Counted from the stretch's first letter, positions 44,805 to 53,662 are shown. The stretch is 64,000 nt of DNA from Salinirubellus litoreus (GCF_037335815.1 NZ_CP147842.1:186001-250000); one strand, 5' to 3'. The notes: a model not told the origin generated them from the letters alone. A program made the numbers and translations.

Positions 44805-45479
44805 CTGGCGGCGAGCTCCGGAAACGGATTCGGAAAGTGCCGTCTTCCCGAATTCAGGATCTCAACAGGAGGCTCGACTCGTCTCCCGAAACGTTTCCAG
44901 CGTGGATTCCCGCAGCTCAATTTCAGAACCTACGTGACGATGGACGACGAGCCAGGTGTCTACTTCCTTTCCCTCGATAGTGGCAGACGAGCTCCAGCAG
45001 CGGTCGGTCGCCGAGCGTTCGGGCTCCCCTTCCATCACGCTCGGATGCGGATGACCCGCCGGGGCGACGAAATTACGTTCCAGAGCCAGCGAGATGGTGA
45101 CCACTCATCGCAAGCTGTGTTCCAGGCTCGATACCGCCCGACGGGCGAGCCGTACCAGGCTGCCCCCGGTACCCTCGAGGCCCACTGTGTCGAGCACTTC
45201 CGCTACTATCTTCCAGCACCTGAAGACCGTCGTGCTAACGTTCTCCGGGCGTTCGGCTCCGAGCAGAACGAGATGTATGTCGGAACGATTGAACGTGAGC
45301 CGTGGGAACTCCGCCCGGCGACGGCGACGATCCGCCGAAATACCCTGTTCGAAGCCGCTGGCCTGCCGACACCGACGATGGACCCGGTTATCCAGTTCAG
45401 TCCAGGATTCGAGATGGCAGTCGGACCGCTGGACACGCGACCTGCATCCGAGGACCCCTCGACGCTGGAGTCCATGTGA
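44805..45479 (+). pseudogene. DUF2071-family protein, 5'-truncated
   Basis: Frame open from 44805. Family-like sequence begins around 44880: LPKRFQRGFPQLNFRTYV then DEPGVYFLSLDSGRRAPAAV, HARMRMTRRGDEI, and C-terminal FSPGFEMAVGPL. The first GTG (44934) lies inside the conserved LNFRTYV region, and about 60-90 N-terminal residues expected of DUF2071 (YqjF-like) proteins are absent. Function of the family unknown. Confidence 0.65.
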
Positions 45480-45489
45480 TCGATCAGAT

Positions 45490-46662
45490 TTAGTCTCCGG
45501 CCTGGTGCTGAGGTCCCGGCGTGTAGCCGAGGCTCCTGTCGAGAAACGTCCGTAGCGGCGGTCGACCCCTCTCGTGGTAGCTTTCGAAGTACGTCTTCGC
45601 CCATTCGACGATTTGGGGATCGGTCGAGTCGATCGCCGACGCTTCGATGTCAGTCACACCTGTTGAGGGTGCCAGGGAGATGATTACACGAGTGCCATCG
45701 AAGATAGCCAGGTGAATCGGAGGCAGCTCCGGGACAAACAGTAACTCTGCATCCCTTGCGGCGAATCCTTCTCTGATATAGGACGTGAATCCCTGCTGTT
45801 TCACGTAGTCGATGAACTCGGGATCTTTGTGGAGGCCGAAGAGGACCTCGTCTGGAAAGACCCCAGCCACTCTGGTGTTTCCACTGAGAACTGGTCGGTA
45901 GGCCTGTGCGATCGTCGGGCTCACGATGGTCGCCATTCCCTCGAATGTCTCGAGTGAGGGGTCTGCAACACGTAGGAGTGCATTCAGCACGTTGTGAGGA
46001 TGGTCTGGACTGTTCTGGATGAGTGTCGATGTACTGAGAGCACTGACAGGGAACGATTCGATATCAGCTGGCAACCACCGAAGGAACTCGCGTTTGTCGA
46101 GCGCCTGTGCGACCGTCTCTCTGAAGTCGGTGTACGCCTCAAGCAGGGCACGACCGCTTCCAGTCAGTTCGTAGTTGCCGGCGTGTTTGACCACGTAGTC
46201 GCCGTCGAGGAGTGCATCGACGATTCGATGAACTGTCGCTCTGGAGGAGCCATCCTCCTGGTGAGCCTTCCTCGCGAGGTTCGCTTTCCGAGCAGGGCTC
46301 GTGTCGAGAGCTTCGAGGACCCATGGCTGGTGTCTGGAGCGGGCAAGCCGAATGAACGCATCTCTCTTGATTACCTCGACCGTCTCGTAATAGGCTCGTA
46401 GAACTGCACCTCCTGAACAGGTAAGCGCATATTCTGAGTCAACTGAGCGAACTAGCCCTCCATCGATGCACGCAGCGAGAGCCCGATATGCCGTCTGTCT
46501 ACTGATATCTATCCCATCTGCGAGTTCATGTACAGCAAGGTTCTCCCTGAGGAGCGCTTGCATAGCTTGCATCTTCGTTGGATGAGCTACGCGATCTACC
46601 GCGCCAAGGGCCGACTGGCCCCGCGAGTCGAGTAGCGTTCGAACCAGTCCCTCAGGAGTCAC
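45490..46662 (-). CDS. Tandem winged-helix regulator with FilR1-type effector domain
   Basis: 390 aa. Two consecutive winged helices: about residues 20-95 (AVHELADGIDISRQTAYRAL) and 105-175 (ARKAHQEDGSSRATVHRIVD, YELTGSGRALLEAY). FilR1-like C-terminal domain follows: VADPSLETFEGMATIVSPTI, YRPVLSGNTRVAGVFPDEVL, FAARDAELLFVPELPPIHLA. The double HTH is longer than the standard single-HTH relatives (compare 8482-9306, 274 aa). Converges with the DUF2071 remnant. Confidence 0.82.
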   Translation of the reverse strand: MTPEGLVRTLLDSRGQSALGAVDRVAHPTKMQAMQALLRENLAVHELADGIDISRQTAYRALAACIDGGLVRSVDSEYALTCSGGAVLRAYYETVEVIKRDAFIRLARSRHQPWVLEALDTSPARKANLARKAHQEDGSSRATVHRIVDALLDGDYVVKHAGNYELTGSGRALLEAYTDFRETVAQALDKREFLRWLPADIESFPVSALSTSTLIQNSPDHPHNVLNALLRVADPSLETFEGMATIVSPTIAQAYRPVLSGNTRVAGVFPDEVLFGLHKDPEFIDYVKQQGFTSYIREGFAARDAELLFVPELPPIHLAIFDGTRVIISLAPSTGVTDIEASAIDSTDPQIVEWAKTYFESYHERGRPPLRTFLDRSLGYTPGPQHQAGD

Positions 46663-46784
46663 GGCGGAGTCACCGTCGGACTACACGGTGTCTGGGAGAA
46701 TATCGGTTACGTCAGGGGAAAATGACCGTTGCCATTCTTTGCCTGCCGCCTGTATAGGGTGAGACTAACGATTTCAGACCAACG

Positions 46785-47231
46785 TCACATCGTATCGAGG
46801 TCGTAGCCCCACTCTCGGAGGACTTCGGCGACGAGTTCGGGGTTGCGCTGGGCGACGATCATCGCCGCCTCACGGTAGTCGGACTTGTAAACGTCCTCAC
46901 CGAGCATCTCCTCAAGATTGTTCTGCAGTCCGTCCTCGGCGTCGATAACGTCCTCCCGGAGGAAGAACGGTACCTGTTCGCGTCCTTCGTTCACCCGGTC
47001 CCGACGGAGCTTGTACGGGATCGATTGCATCGTCGGTCGCTGTGACTCGGTCTGCGTCAACGTGGTCGTGGATGATTCCTCTGGCGTAGGTGCGTCACCC
47101 GTCTCGGATGTGTCGCTCGCCTTTGGTGCGTCCTCAGATTCGGTCTCAGATGAGCTCGGTCGATTCGCCTCTTCGACGGTCTCTTCCTCGTCGTCAAGGC
47201 CAGCGTCACGTGAGCCGGATTTAAGTCCCAT
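46785..47231 (-). CDS. Small acidic ParA partner protein
   Basis: 148 aa, start overlapping the parA stop by 1 nt. N-terminal ~70 residues are acidic, Ser/Thr-rich and probably disordered. The C-terminal ~75 are ordered: YKLRRDRVNEGREQVPFFLR, YREAAMIVAQRNPELVAEVL. Size and gene order match the DNA-binding adaptor of archaeal partition operons. No ParB-type motif is visible. Likely binds the 13-bp iterons upstream (inference). Confidence 0.75.
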   Translation of the reverse strand: MGLKSGSRDAGLDDEEETVEEANRPSSSETESEDAPKASDTSETGDAPTPEESSTTTLTQTESQRPTMQSIPYKLRRDRVNEGREQVPFFLREDVIDAEDGLQNNLEEMLGEDVYKSDYREAAMIVAQRNPELVAEVLREWGYDLDTM

Positions 47232-48088
47232 CAGGCCATCACCTCGGGGGTTTCGAGGCCCGCTTCGCGTTCGAGATGGCGGGCTAGGTCGTCGAACTGA
47301 TCGAGTGTATCGAGCTCGTAGTCGCGCTTTCGGTCACGGTACTGCTCGACGTACGTGTACGGACTGCACTGCTGTTTCCAGCAGCCCTCCATCATCGAGC
47401 CTCGCTCGCCGATGACGACCGGAACGGAGAAGCCGCTCTCTCGCAGTTCTCCAAGGATCTCCCGCTGGTCGCGGGTGTTCTTGTACCCGATCGGGACCAC
47501 CGCGAGCACGCCAACGTCGACGCCGATACTCGACTCGAGACCCTCCACGAGGTCGTCGAGCCCCTCGATCGACTCCTGGCCCTTGGCGGTCGCCTCGAAC
47601 GGGATGACGACGTTCCTGACGGCCACAAGCGCGTTGTAGAGGATCGGGCCGGCCTTCCCGGCCGAATCGACGATGACGACGTCGTACTCATCGCGGACGT
47701 TCGTCTCACGGAGTACCCGGTGGAGCTGGTGATACATGCTGTAGGACTCCCCGAGCTTCTCCGCCTGATTTTTTTCGTTCAGGAGGAACTCGTGGAGGTC
47801 CTCGAGCATGTTGTGCGATGGAATGAGGTCGACACCGTGTTCGACCTCGTGTGCGAGGTCCTGAAAGCTCCCCTTCGGCCGGCCGACGAGGTGCCGGACG
47901 AGGTTGTCGATCTGGGTGTCTCCACGATCGTACTCGGGCCCGAACAGGTAGGTGAGACTACCGTTCTGGGTGTCCATGTCGATCGCGAGGACGTCGTGCC
48001 CGGCCCGGGCGTGACTGACTGCGAGCGTCGCCGCGGTCGTGGTCTTTCCGACGCCCCCCGCCTCCGATACCGGTGTATAGGTCAGCAT
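47231..48088 (-). CDS. parA: ParA-family partition ATPase
   Basis: 285 aa. Walker A SEAGGVGKTTTAATLAV near the N-terminus; the position of the ParA signature lysine (K in KGGVGKT) is Ala. Walker A' VLAIDMDTQNGSLTYLFG; Walker B DVVIVDSAGKAGPILYNAL. Later VVIPFEATAKGQESIEGL. Segregates the replicon together with the overlapping downstream partner. Iteron arrays lie directly upstream, so both centromere and autoregulatory operator are probably there. Confidence 0.93.
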   Translation of the reverse strand: MLTYTPVSEAGGVGKTTTAATLAVSHARAGHDVLAIDMDTQNGSLTYLFGPEYDRGDTQIDNLVRHLVGRPKGSFQDLAHEVEHGVDLIPSHNMLEDLHEFLLNEKNQAEKLGESYSMYHQLHRVLRETNVRDEYDVVIVDSAGKAGPILYNALVAVRNVVIPFEATAKGQESIEGLDDLVEGLESSIGVDVGVLAVVPIGYKNTRDQREILGELRESGFSVPVVIGERGSMMEGCWKQQCSPYTYVEQYRDRKRDYELDTLDQFDDLARHLEREAGLETPEVMA

Positions 48089-48137
48089 ATGCCCGATACT
48101 CTGAATCTGTGAATATAAATCTAAGTCAGACGTTATA

Positions 48138-48208
48138 GCGATAGCAGCCAGCTATAGTTTGTAGCTATACGGTGTGGCTATACACTCTAACTATATTATC
48201 CAACTATA
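48138..48208. repeat. 13-bp iteron array 1 (putative centromere/operator)
   Basis: The core RCTATA recurs at exact 13-bp steps: 48151, 48164, 48177 (GCTATA), 48190 and 48203 (ACTATA), with a degenerate GCGATA one step before, at 48138. The array starts 50 bp upstream of the parA start. Confidence 0.85.
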
Positions 48209-48373
48209 CCGTTTGCTTGTAGTCTCCAGCCAGAGTTTGTATTTGAGAATAGATCTCGGGGGTATTTCGCCCACAATCACTCTATGGCCTTCATGCTTCT
48301 ATCTCCCGAATCTCCGGAATTCAGGCGTTTCAGTGGGTCTGGCAGTCAAGAACGAGTACGAATGTACGATTCA

Positions 48374-48412
48374 CCTATCGCTTATACCTATAGTTTACAC
48401 CTATACCGACTA
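48374..48412. repeat. 13-bp iteron array 2
   Basis: Three further 13-bp units, CCTATC at 48374, CCTATA at 48387 and 48400, sharing the inner TATAGTTT and TATACCG of array 1. Between the arrays (48209-48373) no gene is seen. Confidence 0.75.
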
Positions 48413-48483
48413 TTATCACTCTCTGGTGGCTGGGACAGACGGACCGCTACGTAAGCTGCCTGTTCGCGTTAACTCCGACGCTC

Positions 48484-48892
48484 TCATGGACTTATCCTGA
48501 TCGGAGGCACACGTCCACGGCTGGCGAGTACGGTGGCCACGATCGCGACCACGAGACAGACCGTGAGATGAACGGGGGAACGTAAACACTTCGTCGGCAC
48601 CAGGGACGTTCACGTAGCTCAGGCCAGCAATCGCGAGGAATGCGACGCCGAATGCCCCGACCGCCACGAGGGCCGCTGCTCGCAGGCCGGAGAGTCGTCC
48701 GGCGGTGAACGTGACGACGGCACCGACGAACAGGGGCGTGATGACACCCACGCCGCCGGCAAGAATCCCAATGCCGAGACTTTCACCGTACCACGTACTG
48801 AGTATCTCGATGGTCGCAGCGCCGACCAGTAGGAAGGTCGTGACGGCGCTCGCAAGTTTGGGGAGAACATCTCGAGAGTTCATAAACCACAT
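48484..48892 (-). pseudogene. Multi-pass membrane protein with a 1-nt frameshift
   Basis: Start at ATG 48892 (or 48883). Three hydrophobic segments (VTTFLLVGAATIEIL, IGILAGGVGVITPLFVGAVV, ALVAVGAFGVAFLAIAGLSY) are followed by GADEVFTFP. The frame then enters Ser/Arg-rich nonsense, while a shifted frame encodes a fourth hydrophobic helix (VHLTVCLVVAIVATVLA) and a stop at 48484. Removing one C from the C5 run (plus-strand G5 at 48574-48578) restores a single ORF. Either a sequencing/assembly indel or a real mutation. Family unknown. Confidence 0.65.
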
Positions 48893-48949
48893 ACGACGAT
48901 ACGACTCATTCCCTCCTGAAGTTGAGACCGGTGCGCTCAATGCATATTC

Positions 48950-49178
48950 CTACTTCCGCGGTTTAATCTGAACGTGTAGCACGATTCCCCCGAGAGGTGG
49001 TGCACTCCGCCGGTTTTGATGGTCGATCTGGAAAGGCATCATCGATGGGATACGCTTCACCGTGGAGCTGACATGAGAACCTCCCACCGCTGATACGGCA
49101 CAGACGCGGCGGAGAGACTCCCTCTGTAACTCGCGGAAACAAGCTCATAACGCCGATCTGCTAAACCGCGGAAGTAGG
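48950..49178. mobile_element. MITE-like element with 17-bp terminal inverted repeats
   Basis: Perfect inverted repeats CCTACTTCCGCGGTTTA (48950-48966) and its complement (49162-49178) bound a 229-bp segment without a supported gene. No target duplication is obvious. It lies between two membrane-protein genes. Confidence 0.6.
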
Positions 49179-49218
49179 ACTAGGAGCCCCCGCAGTCTCC
49201 TGTGAGAGGGTGGGGCCG

Positions 49219-49575
49219 TTACTTGGAACCTGCGATCCGAGTAATCCCCCAGGCACCGATAACTGCGAGAGCATATGCGCTTGCGAACACCAGTACGTCG
49301 CCGCGAGCGTTTAGAATCGCAGGGATCGATTCCGGCGAAACCCCCACAAGTGAGAGCGCCCACTCGACACCGAGGGAGATACCGATTGCAGGAATCGAGA
49401 GGATGCCCAGCGGGAGTAACAGAAGCTGAACGAACTCGGGAAGCGTCCGAACCCATGCGATGGCTGGTCTAGGGGAGGGATCGATCATCGCCGCGATCAC
49501 GACCCACCCCAGGATCTGCACGACGAAGATTATGAGAACGTACCTATTGACGAACGTCGAGAAGCGAGAGTCCAT
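49219..49575 (-). CDS. Small integral membrane protein
   Basis: 118 aa with three hydrophobic stretches (YVLIIFVVQILGWVVIAAMI, LLLLPLGILSIPAIGISLGV, VFASAYALAVIGAWGITRIA). No family recognised; no conserved polar motif stands out. Confidence 0.7.
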   Translation of the reverse strand: MDSRFSTFVNRYVLIIFVVQILGWVVIAAMIDPSPRPAIAWVRTLPEFVQLLLLPLGILSIPAIGISLGVEWALSLVGVSPESIPAILNARGDVLVFASAYALAVIGAWGITRIAGSK

Positions 49576-49619
49576 TTGATAGTTGAAGGCGTCCAGTATG
49601 TTAATACGTTGCCTTGTTT

Positions 49620-49634
49620 GAGGGTGTTATAGAA
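49620..49634. repeat. Stray copy of a transposon end
   Basis: GAGGGTGTTATAGAA, one mismatch from the terminal repeat GAGGGTGTCATAGAA at 49690-49704. Possibly the end of an older insertion. Confidence 0.5.
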
Positions 49635-49689
49635 CTCATCAATGTAATCGGTGCCGCCGGTGATCTCTACATCTTATTGGTGTTACTCC

Positions 49690-49870
49690 GAGGGTGTCAT
49701 AGAAGAGTTCGAGAAACTCGAAGGAGAGATGCTCAAACAGCGCTAACGTCTCCGTCTCCGCGACATTGAAGAACGTCTCTACTGAAGGATCATCTTGCAG
49801 GGTCGCTGAGGCCATACCATCTCAGCATTCACCCTGCTCTTTGGTGTGGTAATCGTTCTATGACACCCTC
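49690..49870. mobile_element. MITE derived from an IS, with a transposase N-terminus inside
   Basis: Perfect 15-bp terminal inverted repeats GAGGGTGTCATAGAA (49690-49704) and TTCTATGACACCCTC (49856-49870). On the minus strand from 49815 a frame begins MASATLQDDPSVETFF and continues to LSFEFLE, the look of a haloarchaeal transposase N-terminus, then runs straight into the other terminal repeat. So this is an internally deleted, non-autonomous copy of an insertion sequence. The surrounding 49576-49956 has no other gene. Confidence 0.65.
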
Positions 49871-49956
49871 GTGATGTTCAACCTCTCCCACACAGATGCT
49901 TTCACTTAGGTGAGTTAGGGACGCTCGAATCCGCAACTCCACGGTTGATGAACCAC

Positions 49957-50526
49957 TCAGTCTGCTTCGACCGCTTCGCCCAGTCGTTCCTCGACGAACA
50001 CGGCGAACTCGCCGGCAAACGACACGACCGATTCCCAGTCGGTAAGTTCGGCGTCTCCCGACTCGTCCGTCTCGAATTCCTGGTTCCTCACGATGAACTT
50101 CAGCAGCGCTCGCTTGAGGAACCCGTACTCTGAGAAGCGGAGCGCGCCGCCAAAGAGGGCGATTCTGTCGGGCTGCCAGTTCGTGGCGTCGATAAACTTG
50201 TCGAGATATCCCGTCGCCTCCGCGACCCCCTCGTCGTTTTTCGCCCCGGACGCACCGGAGACTTGAAAGAACCCGTTCGGCGTTCGCACCAGCACGTCGC
50301 GGTTCGTTTTAACCCACTGTCTCACCGACTTCTGTTGTCTCCCATAGTGGACCGACGCACCGATCAAGACAGCGTCGAACTCGTCGACATCGAGTTCGGA
50401 ATCCATCTCCGCGACGTTTACCGTCGTTGCCTTGTGGCCACGGACTCTGAATTCCTCCGTGATGCTGTCGGCTATCTTTTCGGTCTGTCCCTCGCCGGTT
50501 CCGAACACAGTAAGGATGTGGGCCAT
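49957..50526 (-). CDS. Flavodoxin-domain protein (HemG-like)
   Basis: 189 aa from the ATG at 50526. FMN-binding loop near the N-terminus: ILTVFGTGEGQTEKIADSI; then DAVLIGASVHYGRQQKSVRQW, FFQVSGASGAKND, and DRIALFGGALRFSEYGFLKR typical of HemG-like protoporphyrinogen IX dehydrogenases. Probably an FMN-dependent quinone-linked oxidase. Haem synthesis role is plausible but not proven by context. Confidence 0.82.
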   Translation of the reverse strand: MAHILTVFGTGEGQTEKIADSITEEFRVRGHKATTVNVAEMDSELDVDEFDAVLIGASVHYGRQQKSVRQWVKTNRDVLVRTPNGFFQVSGASGAKNDEGVAEATGYLDKFIDATNWQPDRIALFGGALRFSEYGFLKRALLKFIVRNQEFETDESGDAELTDWESVVSFAGEFAVFVEERLGEAVEAD

Positions 50527-50852
50527 GCATCTAGTAACGTCGACAACAGTCAAATACTAGCTGTAGCCCCTCGTGAGCGAACGTCTTGTCACTGACGCTC
50601 TCCGTTGGGCTACTATTCTGATCTTCACGGATCGGAGCTCCACAGTGAATCCCATTGCCCACTTCGGTCTCTGTATCTCCTAGGCCACTACTGGGGGAAC
50701 ACTCGAAGAGCCGCTACGGGGAATAGACTCGACGGGACGAGGGTCCGTTGGAGGAAGGACACATCCAGCCAGCGAACAGCACGTACGGAATGGTTACGAC
50801 CGCTGGAGCATTATTGAACCGGATGAGCCGATTTTCGAACGAACATCAGTCG

Positions 50853-51401
50853 ATGGTACCAGGTGATCCCTCAGAGAACGATTCAGTCAGATATCCAAGC
50901 ACAGTCGAGGATCTATCGACGGGAGCACGTATCACGTTCCTCGAACGCGGTGTCGATGAACAGGGGGCGTACTTGATGATGGATGGCGTTCTCCCGCCGG
51001 GAGTAGACAGTGGGCCCGCCCGTCTGCACCCACAGTCGGAGGTACGCTCGAAGGTGATGGCGGGGCGGGCCAGCGTGACGGTTCGCGGTGACTCTCACGT
51101 CCTGCTTCCCGGCGAATCGCTGACCATCGCACCCGGAGAGGCCCACAGTATCCGAAACCGCGACGACGACACCCTCGTCGTTCGGACGACCCTCCGCCCG
51201 CCCGGCGAGTTCGAAGCCGCAACTCGGGCGCTCTATGAGGCCGGGGCAGGGGGCCGACCGGATCTATTCGCGGTGTCCGCAGTCCTCTCTCATTACCGTT
51301 CGGACGTGCGTCTCGCAGGAATCCCGTGGGTGATTCAGCGACCGCTCCTGGGTGTGCTCGCCGGCACTGCGACGATACTCGGTCGAAACCCACTCACGTA
51401 G
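50853..51401 (+). CDS. Cupin-domain protein
   Basis: 182 aa from the ATG at 50853 (ATG at 50823 also in frame). Cupin pattern: ARLHPQSEVRSKVMAGRASV, LLPGESLTIAPGEAHSIRNR. The C-terminus VIQRPLLGVLAGTATILGR resembles that of the cupin at 1514-2056. Metal ligands are incomplete: the first motif has a single His. Ligand unknown. Confidence 0.82.
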   Translation: MVPGDPSENDSVRYPSTVEDLSTGARITFLERGVDEQGAYLMMDGVLPPGVDSGPARLHPQSEVRSKVMAGRASVTVRGDSHVLLPGESLTIAPGEAHSIRNRDDDTLVVRTTLRPPGEFEAATRALYEAGAGGRPDLFAVSAVLSHYRSDVRLAGIPWVIQRPLLGVLAGTATILGRNPLT

Positions 51402-51573
51402 TTCGCTCCCCTGTCGCGGTCAATTGGGAGTGACACAGTCTCTGGCTGACCGTCGAGTACGGTGACGAGCGTATCCTGCACCGTCCGCATGGACGAAGAC
51501 AGTCTGACTGGCGGTTGAGAAACCCCCGACACGACTATCTTCTCAGATGGCTATTGTAACATCAGCGATAATA

Positions 51574-52308
51574 ATGGCATCGTCTACTAACCAAGCAGTC
51601 GAGAGTATTGAGCGGCCGACCGGTGTGAGTCGGTGGAACTACCTGCGTATCGGCGGACTGGCCGCGCTCACCGAGGCGGCCATCTACGTGGCCGGTATCG
51701 CGTACTTCCTCGTCATCCTCGATTTCGCGAGTGTCACCGGGTCGCTCCAAGAGGTCGAACTGTTCGTCGCGAACGAGACGAGTCTGTACGCGATGAACCT
51801 ACTCATCTACGTGGTCTTCGGTATCGTACTGGTGGCGCTCGTTCTGGCGCTCCACGAGCATCTCAAAGCCGACGCACCGATGCTGATGCGCGCGACGACC
51901 GCGTTCGGGCTCATCTGGGCCGGCCTCGTCATCGCCAGCGGGATGATTGCCACCCTCGCGACGGGCGTCGTCGTTGACCTCTACAGTACCGACCCGACGC
52001 AGGCGACCACGGTCTGGCTGGCAGTTAGTCCGGTCATCGACGGGTTGGGCGGCGGTAACGAGATTATCGGCGGGCTCTGGACGCTACTCGTGAGTGTGGT
52101 GGCGCTACGGACGCGGGCGCTCCACCGACTGGTGAACTACTTCGGGCTCGTGGTCGGGACTGCAGGTATCATCTCGGCGATTCCAGCACTCGGTGAGATC
52201 GGCGGTGGCATCTTCGGGCTTACCCAGATTGTCTGGTTCGTCGCGCTCGGCGTCCTCCTGTTAGGCGCGGGACGCCGTGAGGCGTCCGCGTCCCTTCGTG
52301 AGGAGTGA
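51574..52308 (+). CDS. DUF4386-like membrane protein
   Basis: 244 aa from the ATG at 51574. Six or so hydrophobic helices: LTEAAIYVAGIAYFLVILDF, NLLIYVVFGIVLVALVLAL, FGLIWAGLVIASGMIATLA, ENEIIGGLWTLLVSVVAL-like GGLWTLLVSVVAL, GLVVGTAGIISAIPAL, IVWFVALGVLLLGAG. The G(N/G)EIIGGLW motif fits DUF4386. Function unknown. A related protein is at 54678-55439. Confidence 0.82.
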   Translation: MASSTNQAVESIERPTGVSRWNYLRIGGLAALTEAAIYVAGIAYFLVILDFASVTGSLQEVELFVANETSLYAMNLLIYVVFGIVLVALVLALHEHLKADAPMLMRATTAFGLIWAGLVIASGMIATLATGVVVDLYSTDPTQATTVWLAVSPVIDGLGGGNEIIGGLWTLLVSVVALRTRALHRLVNYFGLVVGTAGIISAIPALGEIGGGIFGLTQIVWFVALGVLLLGAGRREASASLREE

Positions 52309-52510
52309 TGCGACCGATGGTGGTGTGAGACGAACATGGACGGGGCGCTGAGTGAATCCTCTGTCTCTCGCACGCTGATACTGACAGAACTCGGTGAGAT
52401 GTCTGCAGTCGTGCTGAACTCACAGCGCGTATCGGTCACGGGAGACTGGCGCCACCGAACGAAAGTGGGGGAGAGTAAGCTTATGCCCTCGACGGAACTC
52501 TCTTCCCACC

Positions 52511-52678
52511 GTGTCTGACTCAGAAACAACGGGACAAGGAGTTGCGCTTGGCGTCGGCGTTGGCCTCGCTCTCGGTGTCGCCGTGGGGGTGGCCATCGAT
52601 AATATCGGTCTCGGAATCGGGGTCGGGATGGCGCTCGGAGCGGCACTCGGTCTCGTGTGGGACCAACAGGAAGCGTAA
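52511..52678 (+). CDS. 55-aa glycine-zipper membrane peptide
   Basis: GTG start at 52511, stop at 52676-52678. After a short polar N-terminus (VSDSETTGQG) comes a run of small residues in two segments, VALGVGVGLALGVAVGVAI and LGIGVGMALGAALGLVW, separated by DN. This is the Gly-zipper pattern of short haloarchaeal membrane proteins. No partner gene recognised. Confidence 0.65.
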   Translation: MSDSETTGQGVALGVGVGLALGVAVGVAIDNIGLGIGVGMALGAALGLVWDQQEA

Positions 52679-52862
52679 ATCGCAAAGCGACGAATCTGTA
52701 CATTCCTCCGCTCAATCTACCCAATTTCTCAAGTGCAAATCAAAGAGTAAAGACGTGCTGAACTCAGCCTCGATATTCAACACGGCTCCGACAAACTATC
52801 AACAACCGCGGATTTCAACAAGGCCGACTAGGGTTATAGACGCGCGGGGTCTTTGGTGATCC

Positions 52863-53447
52863 ATGGACCCACTATTCTTCGACTCTCGTAACGAGTTCCG
52901 CACCTGGTTGGAAGGGCACCACGACACGAAAAAAGATCTGTGGGTCGGCTACTACAAGGCCGACGCCGAGAGATCTGGTATCGGGTATGGGGAGTCGGTT
53001 GAGGAAGCGCTCTGCTTCGGATGGATCGACGGTCTGGTCAAGGGTATCGACGACGAGACGTACACCCGTCGGTTTACGCCTAGAAGCTCCGACAGCAAGT
53101 GGTCGAAGGCGAACAAGGAGCGGGTCGCAGCGATGATCAAGGCGGGGAAGATGACCCTGGCCGGAATGGAACTCGTCGACGCGGCGAAGGAGTCGGGCGA
53201 GTGGGCGGCTGCCTATCGGCTCGGCGACGATCACGAAATTCCGGCCGAACTTGAGGCGGCGCTGCGTGAGAACGAGACCGCTTGGGAGAACTTCCAGGAC
53301 TGCTCGAACACGGACCAGCACGCATTCATCACGGCCGTTGAGGAGGCTAAGACGGACGAGACCAAGCAAAAGCGCATCAAACGAACAGTCGAACTCGCGG
53401 CGCAGGATCTCCGAGCATACGACGAAAACAACAAGCGACGGCTGTGA
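52863..53447 (+). CDS. YdeI/OmpD-associated family protein
   Basis: 194 aa. Family signatures: FDSRNEFRTWLEGHHDTKKD, LWVGYYKADAER, EEALCFGWIDGLVKGIDD, RRFTPRSSDSKWSKANKERV, and C-terminal FQDCSNTDQHAFITAVEEAK. Related bacterial proteins are linked to stress and bacteriocin protection; archaeal role unknown. Confidence 0.9.
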   Translation: MDPLFFDSRNEFRTWLEGHHDTKKDLWVGYYKADAERSGIGYGESVEEALCFGWIDGLVKGIDDETYTRRFTPRSSDSKWSKANKERVAAMIKAGKMTLAGMELVDAAKESGEWAAAYRLGDDHEIPAELEAALRENETAWENFQDCSNTDQHAFITAVEEAKTDETKQKRIKRTVELAAQDLRAYDENNKRRL

Positions 53448-53662
53448 TGTGGCCGTTTCAGAGGTAACAGTTCTCAAGAAAACTCGCTTCTCGAGTTCTC
53501 TCCCGTCACCATCGCCGACGAAGTTACGGCATTGCTCATCGAGAATGTTCGTGCAGTACGCGCCCTGTAGTGACCGCTCTGCTCTGTCCCTTCCAGCTCC
53601 TCTAATATCAATATACTAATGTTTAACCCCTCAGGACCCCTATGGAACTGTGGACCAACACC

